Origin: Cornus controversa
Lineage: Eukaryota; Streptophyta; Magnoliopsida; Cornales; Cornaceae
Direction of reading: 5' to 3'
DNA length: 64,000 nucleotides
Assembly (NCBI GenBank): GCA_026545225.1
Contig: CM048845.1
Location: forward strand, 56,768,033 to 56,832,032
Shown here piece after piece: positions 1-10,204 of this stretch; position 1 is the first letter of the stretch, and each line of letters starts with the position of its first letter. Made by a program: the position numbers and the translations under genes. Under the pieces are notes generated by a model. The model had not been told where the DNA came from. It did not search any database and saw nothing but the letters and a program-made list of their open reading frames with translations.

Positions 1-136
1 GAGATTTTTAGAAAGAGGGTGGATTTAGAATATGTGCAAGATGTACTGTGTAATTGAGGCATGCGTGAATATAATATAAATATTTATACATATATAATAA
101 AACGGTTTGGTCCGGTCTAGTTCTGAATATAATATT

Positions 137-312
137 AATCCTATTACTGATAGGATTTTTTTTCTTGTCCAACCAGAATTGAAGACTTTAGAATCCTATT
201 ACAAATAAGATTTTTTTTCCTTGTCCAAACAGAATTGAAGACTTTAGAATCCTATTACAAATAGGATATTTTTTTTCCTTGTCCAAACTGAATTGGAATC
301 TTCAAAATCCAA
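137..312. repeat. Three-copy tandem repeat, about 55 bp
   Basis: Three adjacent copies begin with CCTATTAC at 140, 195 and 251. Each runs through a T-tract, CTTGTCCAA and GAATTG. The period is 55-56 bp. The context (AT-rich, followed by TA microsatellites at 340-390) suggests an old LTR or other TE piece, but no termini were found. Confidence 0.75.
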
Positions 313-479
313 TGTCAAATAGGATTACTCCACCATTATATATATATGTAGCCAGCCCTTCCACCATTATATATATATATATATATAACCAGCCCTTCAC
401 ATCAAAGAATAAGTGAGAGAAGTCCCACAAACTGCTATTGAAAGGAAATTAGAAGAAATTCATACCTAACAAATGCGAG

Positions 480-1330
480 TTCTTCTTTGACTATAACCCT
501 TTTTTTTTTCATACCTCTACTTCATTCATATTATGCTTACTGCTTTGAATACGCATTAACATGCAATTATGATTATTATTACTACTTCTCTTACTACGCC
601 AGTTTCTTCTTTTCCTTTTTTTTTCTACCGCCAGTTTCTTTTTTTTTTCTCTTTTTTTTTTCCTTCTTTCTTCTCTTCTACCGCCAATTTTTTTTTCCTT
701 CTTCTCTTCACGATTTGCATCTTCCCGTCCAACAAAGAAAGTGAAGGGGAGCGGACAGCGAGTTGGAGGATGCTGCAGAACCGCGTGATTGATCCATCTG
801 CGCTATTCCCTAATTGAAGAAAGTTGGAAAGCCTTCAGAGCCTCAGCCCCTACCATTATATTTAATCAAATAAGAGCGGACTAGCAATCGCTCGTTTTTA
901 TTATTAGCATAGGATTGGATGTTAATAATGAAAAACAGAACATCTATTAGAAGGCAATCCCCGAGGAATTCCTATTGATTTTCGATGGATAACAATCCAT
1001 CTTTCTCGCTTTCGCTCTTTCTCCCAATCAATCGCGAGGGTTCCAAGCATGAGAACGCAAGTGCCGGAATCGAACAAAACATTTCAATTTTTTTTTCTTT
1101 TCTTTCTTCTCTTTTTTTTTCTTCTTTCTTCTCCTCTTATATTGTGCCACCAATTTTTTTTCTCTTCTTCACGCCACTTTTTTTTTTCCTTCTTTCTTCT
1201 CTTCTCTTCTATTCTGCCACCAAGTCTTTTTTTTTTTTGTCTTCACATAAAGGTGAGTTGCCTAAAATAATAACAATAATAATAAGTATTTTCTTGCTAT
1301 TTAAAGGTTTTGAACTTGAGACCTCTTGAA
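480..1330 (+). other. Pyrimidine-rich low-complexity stretch, no gene
   Basis: Long runs of T, CTT and TTTTCTTC dominate 500-720 and 1080-1250. The open frames here translate to Phe/Ser/Leu-rich peptides with no domain and come from sequence composition. The phrase 'tctaccgccag' and its variants recur, so this is partly a diverged repeat. No gene is supported. Confidence 0.7.
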
Positions 1331-1500
1331 AAGTTCTTCCAACACCACACCATTCTATGTATTATAAACCCTTGGAATATAATATAACATGCAACTTTAA
1401 GAAGTTTTTTTATTTTTTATTTTTAGAATGCCACTTGGGTAATAATCTCGAAGAAGATGTGACCGCAGTTTGCACAAGCATATTTGTGTGACTATCTTTG

Positions 1501-1972
1501 AAATATCTGACTGTGTGTATAATTGCGCTCTTGTGCACCAGTTTGGAAGGCGTGATTTGAAATACTTCGACTGTGTGTACAATTGCGCTCTTGTGCACTA
1601 GTCTGGAAGGCATGATTTAGAAGACTCCAACTGTGTGTACAATTGCGCTCTTGTGCATCAGTCTAGAAGGCGTGATTTGGAAGACTCCAATTGTGTGTAC
1701 AATTGCGCTCTTGTGCATCAGTCTAGAAGGCGTGACTTAGAAGACTCCAACTGTGTGTACAATTGCGCTCTTGTGCACCGGTTTGGAAGGCATGATTTGG
1801 AAGACTCCGACTGTGTGTGTAATTGTGCTCTTATGCACCAGTTTGGAAGGCACGATTTGGAATACTCTAACTATGTGTACAATTGCGTTCTTGTGCATCA
1901 GTCTGGAAGGCTTGATTTGGAAGACTCCAATTGTGTGTACAATTGCGTTCTTGTGCATCGGTTTGGAAACAA
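1501..1972. repeat. 60-bp minisatellite, eight copies
   Basis: Eight consecutive units start with a variant of CTGTGTGTACAATTGCGCTC at 1511, 1571, 1631 and so on to 1931, exactly 60 bp apart. Because 60 is a multiple of three, several frames on both strands stay open and give repeating peptides such as YNCALVHQ. Neither strand shows codon-level constraint that I can see, so I read it as a minisatellite and not a repeat protein. It lies just beyond the 3' side of the Tat element. Confidence 0.9.
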
Positions 1973-2404
1973 TGTTTGGCTAGAACCACCACCATTATCT
2001 TAAAACCATATTTCATGCAAGCTTGATTATGTATTCGTTTGAAACATGGGGGCAAAATTACACATTTAATTTCACACACTTTCTTTTTTTTTACTTACAA
2101 TTCTCTTTTTCTTTCAGTTCTTGATTCAAATCAATCATGGTTGTCTTTCGGTGTTTCCAAGAAGGCACTTTAACCATTGTTGAAAAAGAAAGTGATGTTC
2201 TAGAAAAAAGGGACGACCCTTGATGCTCACAAGCTGTTAATTGGTCGATTCGCTGCATCTGTGCCTCATTTTGGACATTTATTGCACTTGTCTCATTGGT
2301 CCAAGGAATTTTCATGTGAGCTTTCGACCTTTGGTCCTTTTGAAATCGAGAAGAATACTTCAGTTCGATGCGCGTTGTTATTATAGTCGCCTTTACACGA
2401 ACAT

Positions 2405-5090
2405 GTGAACAATTCTAATAAATTCTTACTTCTGGGCAACAAAGTTCACAATGGATATGTAGGATGGAATTTCTCCCCCAAGATGATGTGTGATTTGATT
2501 TATACTGAGAAGTATTATGAATGGTCAGAAGGCATTTTGAGTCATAATGGTACTTCTCTCAAGGCAGTGAGATTAAAGGCATTCTTCGAATCTTGGTCCT
2601 ATGGAACTAACACCCTTCATACTTCAGTTGGTGAGGTTTCCATCTCTGTTTGGGACTTGCATGAGATAGGTGGCCTTCCATTTAGCGAGAAATTTTATGA
2701 CGAGATTATCCCTAATATAAAAGAGTTATCGGGCAAGACCAAGGACAGGAAATTTTTTCTTCCGATGTGCTGTCAAGATTTATTTCTAGCCTATCACCGA
2801 TTTGCGCAGGAGTTTAAAGGGGTTGTATAGATCTCTGACTGGGTGAAATTTTGGTACAAGGGTTCGTTGGAGCATCCTAAACCTCTAACTAGAAAGTTTA
2901 GTAACAAAACCCAATGATCAATAGAGCTTCACAATCCTTCTGGTTTTATTGGTTCCATTTACAAGCGAACCCCATTAGAAGAAAAAGTGTTTGTTGACCT
3001 CGGTGTAAGTGATGAAGTTAAAGAGAAGACTTACTTGGATGTGTTTTTAGCATGTTGGTTATGTAAGTTTGTGTTTCCTTCAAGTCCTGCAAACATAATT
3101 CATCTTGGAGTGTTTAAGATTGCAAGCAAGATGGCATATGGAGAAATACTTTGTCTTACTGTTCCAGTACTTGCAAGCATTTATAGGGGTTTGAATGACA
3201 TCGTCTCACTTCCCGAATCTCCCAATTCTACAGTTGTATTTCCTGGTCATTATGTATATGCCTAGCTAGCAGAATATTTTCTGACACATTTTCGTTCTCT
3301 AATCAATCAATCTTCACCTCGGATGACTAAATATGTAGGAGAAGGGATGACAAAGATTTGTTCAAATCTTGTAAGGGTCTTGTGCTAAATCGCTTAGCAA
3401 TGAAGTTTTACCAAAAGGAAGCTAGAGTTGATGACAATTTTTTTTTTTTGAGTATTTGGCCAGTCTTCGCTCCAATTTTTTTATCCTTAAGACAAGGTGA
3501 CTACTATGTCCTTGAACCTTACAACCCTTATAGATTCAGTAGGCAATTTGGTTTTCACCAAGATATTCCAAGAAATTTGAAACAAGACATTCGCACTGGG
3601 TCGTTGGACGAGATTTTCAAATATTGGAAATCGTGTACTCTCCATAACACCAAGTCTTCAGTATTATTGCTAGAGACTACGAGTTTAAAGGATTTTTCAG
3701 TCACCAAAGCTTATGTTGATTGGTGGTCAAAGGTCCATGTTGATCCATTCATAACTGCACCGGAGAACTTATCACGAAATAAACGTCCAGCCTCTCCAAA
3801 AAATGAAGAAGTAAAGTCTAGGAAGGGTGAGGCTCCAAACCGGAGACCTGGAATGCATACTAAACACATAATTGGAGAATCTTCAAAGACTCAGAGTAGT
3901 GATAATTTTGTTAATGGGTAAGCTACCCCTTTCAACCCATCCAGTCATCCTTCTAACATCCAGAAGCATCCTCGATCTATGGTATTCCGAAGTGGGGGTG
4001 GAAGAGCTAGTGGTGAACACAACTAGAAGCATATGACAAAAATATCAAACTGTGCCTCTTCAGCAGAAAATATTATTTCCCTTCCGAATATGGAGGACTT
4101 CTTTGACATACTTTCCGACGGTTCTTTACCAATGCAGGTTGAGGATTTGTAGGTATATATATATATATAATTTTTTTTTTTTGCACATGTACTCATTTTT
4201 TTTTTAAAAGTGGAAGATGGTAATGAAACGATTGACGGTGCAAATCATCTTGGTGGTGAAGAGTTTGTTTATGGACATTCTGCCTTTGAGTTGGCGACTA
4301 GAAAAAATAATATTCTACCTTCCGCAGCAGAGGTCACATCTTCCCTTCAAGGTTCTGATCAAGTGTTGGTAAACCCTCATCCTCATAATTCTTCTAGTGG
4401 ACACAAGTTTCAAGGTCAGGCATATGTGGAAATAATAGGAGGGCATGTGATACCCGAAGTGAATATTCAGGAATCACATCAGGCCACATTTTTTGAAGCG
4501 CCCACTTATGATGTGACGAATATGATTTTTGGAATCAGACGTCAATCGGCCTTAGCATTGGGAAACAACCTCAAGAGGATGCTAAAGAGGATGGAGTTTT
4601 CTAAAGTTCCATTACTTAGATCAAGAGTTAAAGAAACTTTTGATGAGATTTCCTCACTTCCCATGGACTGTTCTGAGTTTCAGGAGAGGGTCAACTCATA
4701 TTTACAGAATGCAGAGGAATACAATAATCTTAAGTCGAGGTATGCCCAAGCTTTGACTAAAAAAGTACACTCCCAATGCTTGGCCCATATTGACTCATGT
4801 CTTAACGAGGACCTTTCTTCAAATATTGCAGATGTCAAGAAGATCTTCTCAATGATAAAAAGGAGTTAGAGATTTTACTTCTTCAAATTAAGAAACGTGA
4901 AACTTCAATTATGGAGGCTAATTTATGAATCTCTCAGAGGCAAGATGTCATTGATAGCATCAAGAAAGAAAAGAAAGCAATCGAAGAGATTCCTATCATC
5001 TCTAATCATGATCGTGGTGTTGTAAGCACTTTAGAGAAGTTGTTGAAAAAAGAACAAGAAGAGATCATAGAGTTACCTTGGTTGTCTTAA
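2405..5090 (+). pseudogene. Plant mobile domain (PMD) pseudogene, antisense to the Tat element
   Basis: The translated segments resemble the plant mobile domain / 'aminotransferase-like' family (Pfam PF10536). At 2405-3265 the SISVWDLHEIGGLPFS motif is followed by a Cys/Trp-rich segment (LACWLCKFVFPS) and VPVLASIYRGLND. At 3340-3921, in another frame, come VLEPYNPYRFSRQFGFHQD and a WW motif near VDWWSKVH. At 4210-4869 there is a helical, coiled-coil-like region that continues with broken frame to a stop at 5090. In-frame stops lie at 2828, near 2915, at 3263, 3919, 4024 and 4150, and the frame shifts near 3300. A possible intron (GT...AG) spans about 4152-4208. The gene runs convergently toward the minus-strand Tat pol. 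Extra antisense ORFs downstream of pol are known in Tat-lineage elements, so it was probably cargo of this element. PMD identity is fairly secure; function is unknown and the copy is dead. Confidence 0.7.
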
Positions 5091-5199
5091 TTTTTCTCTT
5101 TTATGTATTGCCTTGTTATCAATGATTTTATATTATGCATTAAACAATTTTTTACAGAATTGTTATGCCTTTCATTTTAATAATAAAGGATTCTATTCT

Positions 5200-5470
5200 C
5201 TTTTTTTTTTTGGATGGATAACTGAACTCAGAACAAACCTCCAAGCAGTCTACGTATCCTCAATAGGGATCAAGTCATTTACGTAGTTCAGAATAACAAA
5301 CTCAAACTTAAACTCAAACTTTTTTTTCTTTTTTGGACCGTACACAGTTTATACTCGTGCGGGCCAGGAGTGTAGCATAGTTTAGGCTCATGTGATCAGG
5401 AGCACCTTCCATTGTTTATGAGTAGTATCATTTTAGGAATTTGGCATTGATAGGCCCAACTTTGACCCCA
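5200..5470 (-). other. Tat non-coding spacer between pol and antisense ORF
   Basis: No ORF is supported. The interval carries a T-rich tract and a sequence with 'tctacgtatcctcaatagg' and 'gtagttcag', which I recognise as typical of the non-coding region that separates pol from the antisense ORF in Tat elements. That recognition is from memory and was not aligned. Confidence 0.4.
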
Positions 5471-5532
5471 TCTTCATCAACAATTTTGTAGGCGCCATTG
5501 GTGTAAACTTCTCGCATTACATATGGTCTATC

Positions 5533-6117
5533 TCATTTGGATATAAATTTGTTACCCATATGATGGCTGGTGATAATGGGCCTTCTCACGGCAAGCACCA
5601 AGTCACCGACTTGAAAGGATCGAGGACGAACTCTTTTGTTGAAGGCACTTGAGAGTTGAGCTTGGTAACACTCCAACCGCTGTTGAGCTTCAAGTCTTTT
5701 TTCATCCAATGCCTCCAACTCTTGAAGATGCAATTTAACATTTTCTTCATTTGTCAGTCCTTCTTGTATGGCAATCCTTAAAGAAGGAATTTGTTGCTTA
5801 AGTGGGAGAACTGCTTCAACACCATAAATGAGAGAATACAGTGTTGCTTGGGTTGGAGTACGATATGTTGTTCGATATGCCCAAAGAGCCTCTGCCATTC
5901 TTTCATGCCAATCCTTTTCGGATTTAGAGACTACCTTTTTCAATAAATCACAAAGAGTTTTATTGAAAGCTTCTACTTATCTATTTGCTGGCGCATTGTA
6001 CATTGAAGACTTATGTTGTTTGAAACCAAAATTTTCACACAAATTGGCCATCAAACTATTTTTGAAAGGTAATCCAATTTCAGTGATGATGTGATGAGGG
6101 ACACCATACTGGAAGAT
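5533..6117 (-). pseudogene. Integrase, C-terminal part (Tat Gypsy)
   Basis: Read on the minus strand from 6117, the frame gives NIIFQYGVPHHIIT, then a conserved region ending in ALWAYRTTYRTPTQATLYSL, then VEAVLPL and the C-terminal VGDLVLAVRRP. The YGVP, AYRT and GDLVL motifs are standard for the integrase core and C-terminal domain of Ty3/Gypsy elements. The expected catalytic Asp of 'ITDNG' is replaced (ITEIG). A stop interrupts the frame near 5980. This segment is the continuation of the domain at 7327-7660; the two were separated by the solo LTR at 6123-7321. Confidence 0.85.
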
Positions 6118-6122
6118 AATGT

Positions 6123-7321
6123 TGTGAGATATAAAGTTGTAATTGGCATATTTCGGTGATCAAAACTTGATTGATCGAGTTGTAATTTTTGTATTATTCT
6201 TTGTATCGATCATCGACAACTTCAAGCTGACACTCAAGTGCATGGAAACCGTTAAATCAATTAGAACACCATATAGTACAGGTAAGTATGGTGAGGACAC
6301 TCTGCACTTTTTATTTCTGAGCCTATTTTGAAAAACTAGGGTTTTAATGAAAAATTAAGAGTTTTTTAAAGTAGGACCGATCCCCAATATTTAGGACCGG
6401 TCCAACTTGTCTTGGTAGTTTAGTTTCTACAGGTTTTACAAAAGTCCCACTGGTCCTAAATATTTGGCACCAGTCCCACTTAGCCTGTTCCAAATAGGAA
6501 ACAAATTTTGATGAAAATTATGATTCCTATTGGGTTTAAAACTTCTAAGAGAGTTCTATATATTTTGGTATTCAACTTCTTTTTCAAGTAGAATTAGAAC
6601 TTCCTTGCCTATATAAATGTATTCATATTTTCTTTACAAGAGATGCAGAAGACGCCTTGGAATATTTTTTTAGAGAGAGAAAGTATATATAATATAATTA
6701 GGGTTATATATTTTTAAGAACACACATCCATACTTCACGAGTGATTTTTAGGATATTGTTCTACTTCTGATTAGCTGCTTAGAGACTGCATAAAATTTAT
6801 TTGCTGATCAGAATATTGGATTGATGGTTCTTCGCTTGCTTGCTTGCTTTCTGAGGAAGAAAGGTCACCAGATCGCACTACGAAAGGAACAAAATACTTG
6901 CTGAGTATTTTAGTTCTTCCAGTAACCTTTCTGTAAGGATCGTGACGTTAGCCGGAAGTCTGCAGCAGTTGGACGTGTTGTCACAATCATAAGTCTGAGG
7001 TGTTATGCATCAGATTCTTGACAGAGTGAAGAGGGGTGTGAGACTGAGACAGAGTCTGTTGTACTTTGCTTCATCATAGTGGATTGGTTTCCTAAGGCTT
7101 GCCACCTCCCTCCGTGATTTTTCCCACCTTGGGTTTCCACGTATATCTGGTGCATTCTTTTTCTTTACTTGTACTTTATTTATTTAGTTGCTTTAATTGT
7201 TTGGTTAATTGGACTTAAAATCGAATTAATTAAAAATTAAGCAAACGAGCAAGTGATCCTATTCACCCCCTCTAGGTTCTAAAATACTTTTCGCAACTGC
7301 TTTCGCACTGTGTAACTCACA
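6123..7321. mobile_element. Solo LTR, Copia-type, TSD AATGT, inside the integrase
   Basis: The element begins TGTGAGATATAAAG and ends GTGTAACTCACA, giving terminal inverted repeats TGTGAG/CTCACA. It is flanked by perfect 5-bp duplications AATGT at 6118-6122 and 7322-7326. Removing the element and one TSD rejoins the integrase segments on both sides, which confirms the boundaries. It is 1,199 bp with no internal coding region, hence a solo LTR. The 'cacc ccctctaggt' phrase near the right end is common in Copia LTRs. A second, truncated copy of the same family lies at 39143-39900. It contains a GGACCGGTCC palindrome cluster near 6376-6480. Confidence 0.9.
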
Positions 7322-7326
7322 AATGT

Positions 7327-7665
7327 TCCCTTTGATGAAATCCACCACTGTCTCTTTTTTCACTTCCTTAACTCGGATGACTTCAACCCACTTTAAAAAA
7401 TAATCAGTTGTCGCAAGGATATATAGATGACCTTTAGAAGATTTCAGGAAAGGTCCAACTACATCTAGTCCCCATGCATCAAATGGCCAGGATATAATTG
7501 TAGGGTGCAACATCTCAAGTGGCTGGTGTATGAAATTAGCATGGAATTGACAAGCCTGACATCTTTTAGCATAATCCATATAATCTTTGACCGTGGTTGG
7601 CCAATAGTATCCCATTCTCTTTACTCGAAAGTGAAGCTTAAGACCTGATTGATGAGCCCTGCAGA
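7327..7665 (-). pseudogene. Integrase, N-terminal part (Tat Gypsy)
   Basis: From 7615 downward the frame reads GYYWPT, then the CxxC of the zinc-binding domain (AKRCQACQ) and the start of the catalytic core. There WPFDAWGLDVVGP carries the first catalytic Asp, followed by ATTDYFLKWVEV with the second-strand Asp. The domain breaks at FIKGNI where the solo LTR was inserted, and continues at 6117. The last 20 or so residues of the open frame beyond 7322 are LTR sequence, not integrase. Confidence 0.85.
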
Positions 7666-7879
7666 CCCCTAAATGTGCTTATTCCATTGCGTGAGTTGCT
7701 TCTTCTTCTCCCAGATAACGAAGGAAAATACCTTCATATAAACGTCAAAAAAATGTATCTTTGTAAAAGATGAATCGGGGAGCTCTTCGATGAATCTCAG
7801 TTTTGTGATGAGGATCTTCAGAAAGCTTCCCATGTTCTGGGTAATTGATGATAGGTCGTCTTTAGTCTTCAGTTTCAAC

Positions 7880-8340
7880 AATTGAAACAGCGATTGCATA
7901 TTTTTCTTTTAATTGGCCTTTGAGTAACTGTGGTAGTACCCATCGTTGACATACTAGAAAGGTAATTGCCTCATCTTCCCCTAATGCCATCGTGGTTGCC
8001 AAGTTAGCTAGTGCATCTGCCAAGTGATTTTCTTCCCTTGGAACATGTTCTAAGACAACACTATCAAATCTACTAAGTAGATTAGAAGCGTACTAAGAAT
8101 ATGGGATCAAGTTGTCCTTTTTAACTTCATAATCCTTGAGAAGTTGGTTGATCACTAACTTGGAATCCCCATAAATTTCAATGTCTGAAATTTTCATTTC
8201 ATTTGCCATTTGAAGACCAATTATCATAGCTTAAAATTCGGCAACATTATTTGAACAGTTTTCTGGAAATGAAAATGTGTATGTAAGAATTTATCTTTGT
8301 GGAGAGACAAATATCACACTCGCCCCAGCTCCTCAGAATG
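7880..8340 (-). pseudogene. Second RNase H domain (Tat-type)
   Basis: The minus-strand reading gives NNVAEF, then IIGLQMANEMKISDIEIYGD, SKLVINQL, and later EHVPREENHLADALANLAT. The spacing of AE, YGDS and the terminal ADALAN matches the archaeal-type RNase H that Tat-lineage elements acquired in addition to their own RNase H. At least two stops interrupt it. It sits between the primary RNase H and the integrase, as expected for Tat. This is the strongest single argument for the lineage assignment. Confidence 0.75.
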
Positions 8341-8389
8341 TGCCACACCATCAAAGAACATCATTCATGGGGGAAGGATATCAAAAGGA

Positions 8390-8730
8390 ACACTTCCTCA
8401 TCAGGAAAGTCCTCTGAAATTTCTCAATCGACTGGTATGGGATGGTCAGCTAAGAAATTAGCAAGGGCTTGTCCTTTGACTGTTTTACGCGGAATATACA
8501 AGATTTCGAATTCATTGAACAAAATAGACCACCTTGCGAGTCACCCAGAAAGAACAGGTCTTGACATAACATATTTGAGAGGGTTCACTTTTGCAACTGC
8601 ATAGACTGTGTGAGCAAAAAAAAAATGTCTCAATTTTTGAGAAGCAAAACTAATGCAAAAGAAGTCTTCTCAATTGAAGGGTACTTGAACTCTTTTGTGG
8701 TCAGTCTCCGACTCTCAAAAATTATAGAGT
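8390..8730 (-). pseudogene. Primary RNase H remnant
   Basis: Fragments readable on the minus strand include HTVYAVAKVNPLKYV, ARWSILFNEFEILYIPRK and VKGQALANFLADHP, all typical of the region following RT in Ty3/Gypsy polyproteins. Stops and a poly-A tract near 8618 break the frame. It lies directly downstream of the RT segment. Confidence 0.7.
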
Positions 8731-9760
8731 CTTTTCCTTATTATCCTCATTGTTTTGTACCAGAAGAGTCCTGAGGGATTCTTCTTGAGCAGCAATGTAG
8801 AGTATAAGTGCTTTTCCCGGGATAAGAGTTCCCAACACCGGGGGATTAAGCAAGTATTTCTTGATGTTGTCCAAAGCATTTTGGCAGGTTTGGTCCCATA
8901 TGAATGGAGCATCTTTCTTCATAATTCGACTAAATGGTTGACATCGTCCAACCAAATTTGAAATGAACCGACGAATGAAAATAAGTTGTCCTTGAAGACT
9001 TCACAATTCACGTAGATTTTTAGGTGGTGCCATTTTTTGAATGACATCAATCTTTAATGGGTTGACTTCAATGCCATGATGTCAGACAATATATGCAAGG
9101 AACTTTCTTGATGTGACGCCAAATGAACATTTAAGAGGATTAATCTTCAGTCAGAATTTTTTTAATCGTTCAAAAACTATGAGAAGATCTTTGAGATGAG
9201 TCATTCTTTCCTTGGTTTTGGCAATTAAGTCATCAACATAGCATTCTACGATTTTATTAAGCATGTCATCAAAAATCTTTTGCATGACTCGTTGGTAAGT
9301 AGCACCGGCATTCTTAAGTCCAAAAGGCATAACCTTGTAGTAATAAATCTCCTTTGGAGTGCGGAACGCAGTTAACTCTTAATCTTTTGGTGACATTCTT
9401 ATTTGACAGTAACTAGAGAAGCAATCTATGAATGAAAGAGCCTCATGTCCTATTGTTGCATCCACCGTGAGTTCAGTTATAGGAATAAGGAAGTCATCTT
9501 TTGGGCATGCAGAGTTTAAGTCACGGAAGTCCACACAAACTCGTATTTATCCATTTTTCTTTTTAATTGGGACAATACTTGAAATCCATGTTGGATATTT
9601 AACCTCTCGAATAAAGCCTGCATCAATTAGTTTGTTGATTTCTTCCTCAATCTTTGGAATAAGATCAAGCCTGAAGAAACGTTGAGATTGCTTGATTGGA
9701 CGTGTGCCATGCTTAACCGCAAGGTTATGGACTGCAATTTTAGGCTCAAGACCCGACATT
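8722..9760 (-). pseudogene. Reverse transcriptase (Tat Gypsy)
   Basis: The domain starts with the linker 'AVKHGTRPIKQSQRFF' and 'AGFIREVKYPTWISSIVPIK' (minus strand, 9750-9560). It continues with RVCVDFRDLNSACPKDDF, MPFGLKNAGATYQRVM and the catalytic YVDD box, encoded at 9229-9240, and reaches FISNLVGRCQPFSRIMKK and the WDQTCQNALDNIK thumb/connection region. All main RT blocks are present in order, but there are several stops, one at the very start of the palm, so the copy cannot make an active enzyme. Confidence 0.9.
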
Positions 9761-10204
9761 TCTTTGAAAGTCCAGGCAAAGATGTCTCTATATTCAGATA
9801 ATAATTCGACATACTCTTTTTCCTCTAGAGGGCTTAAGAGTGCACTGACGAAAACTGCTTAGGTTCTTCAAACGAACCCAAGTTTATTTCTTTCAGTTGA
9901 TCAACAGTAGATTGCCCTTCGTCTTCAAGTGTTGGAGGTGCTTCCTTGACTTCTTCATCTTGTGAATCAAAATTCAAATATTCTTCCTCCACTATGAAAT
10001 GGTGGGAAGTAGCATAAATCATTTCTTCTGTAACTTCTGCTTGGTCTTCTTGGTTAGGGTGTCTCATGCATATAATGGTTCATCTTTTGACTTTTAGCAC
10101 TTCATCAATGTTGATTTCTAAATCCACTTTACGCTTCATTTGTGATGGAATTAGGCTTCAAACATCATCATCATTTTCTGATCTAAGCTCAATTTTTCTT
10201 TAAC
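9760..10204 (-). pseudogene. Linker between protease and RT (Tat polyprotein)
   Basis: Acidic, low-homology coding remnant. The frame at 9834-10067 is Glu/Asp-rich (for example EEYLNFDSQDEEVKE). Such acidic linkers are usual between PR and RT in Tat elements. No separate domain is recognised. Confidence 0.5.

Noticed and set aside
487-1329. Several open frames of 73-114 aa rich in Phe and Ser
   Set aside because: They arise from T/C-rich low-complexity DNA and overlap each other in different frames. No domain, no start context and no splice structure.
1-2090. 3' LTR of the Tat element
   Set aside because: I looked for sequence shared with 13760-14600, where the 5' LTR should be, and saw none. 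The LTRs may lie outside the recognisable part or be too diverged.
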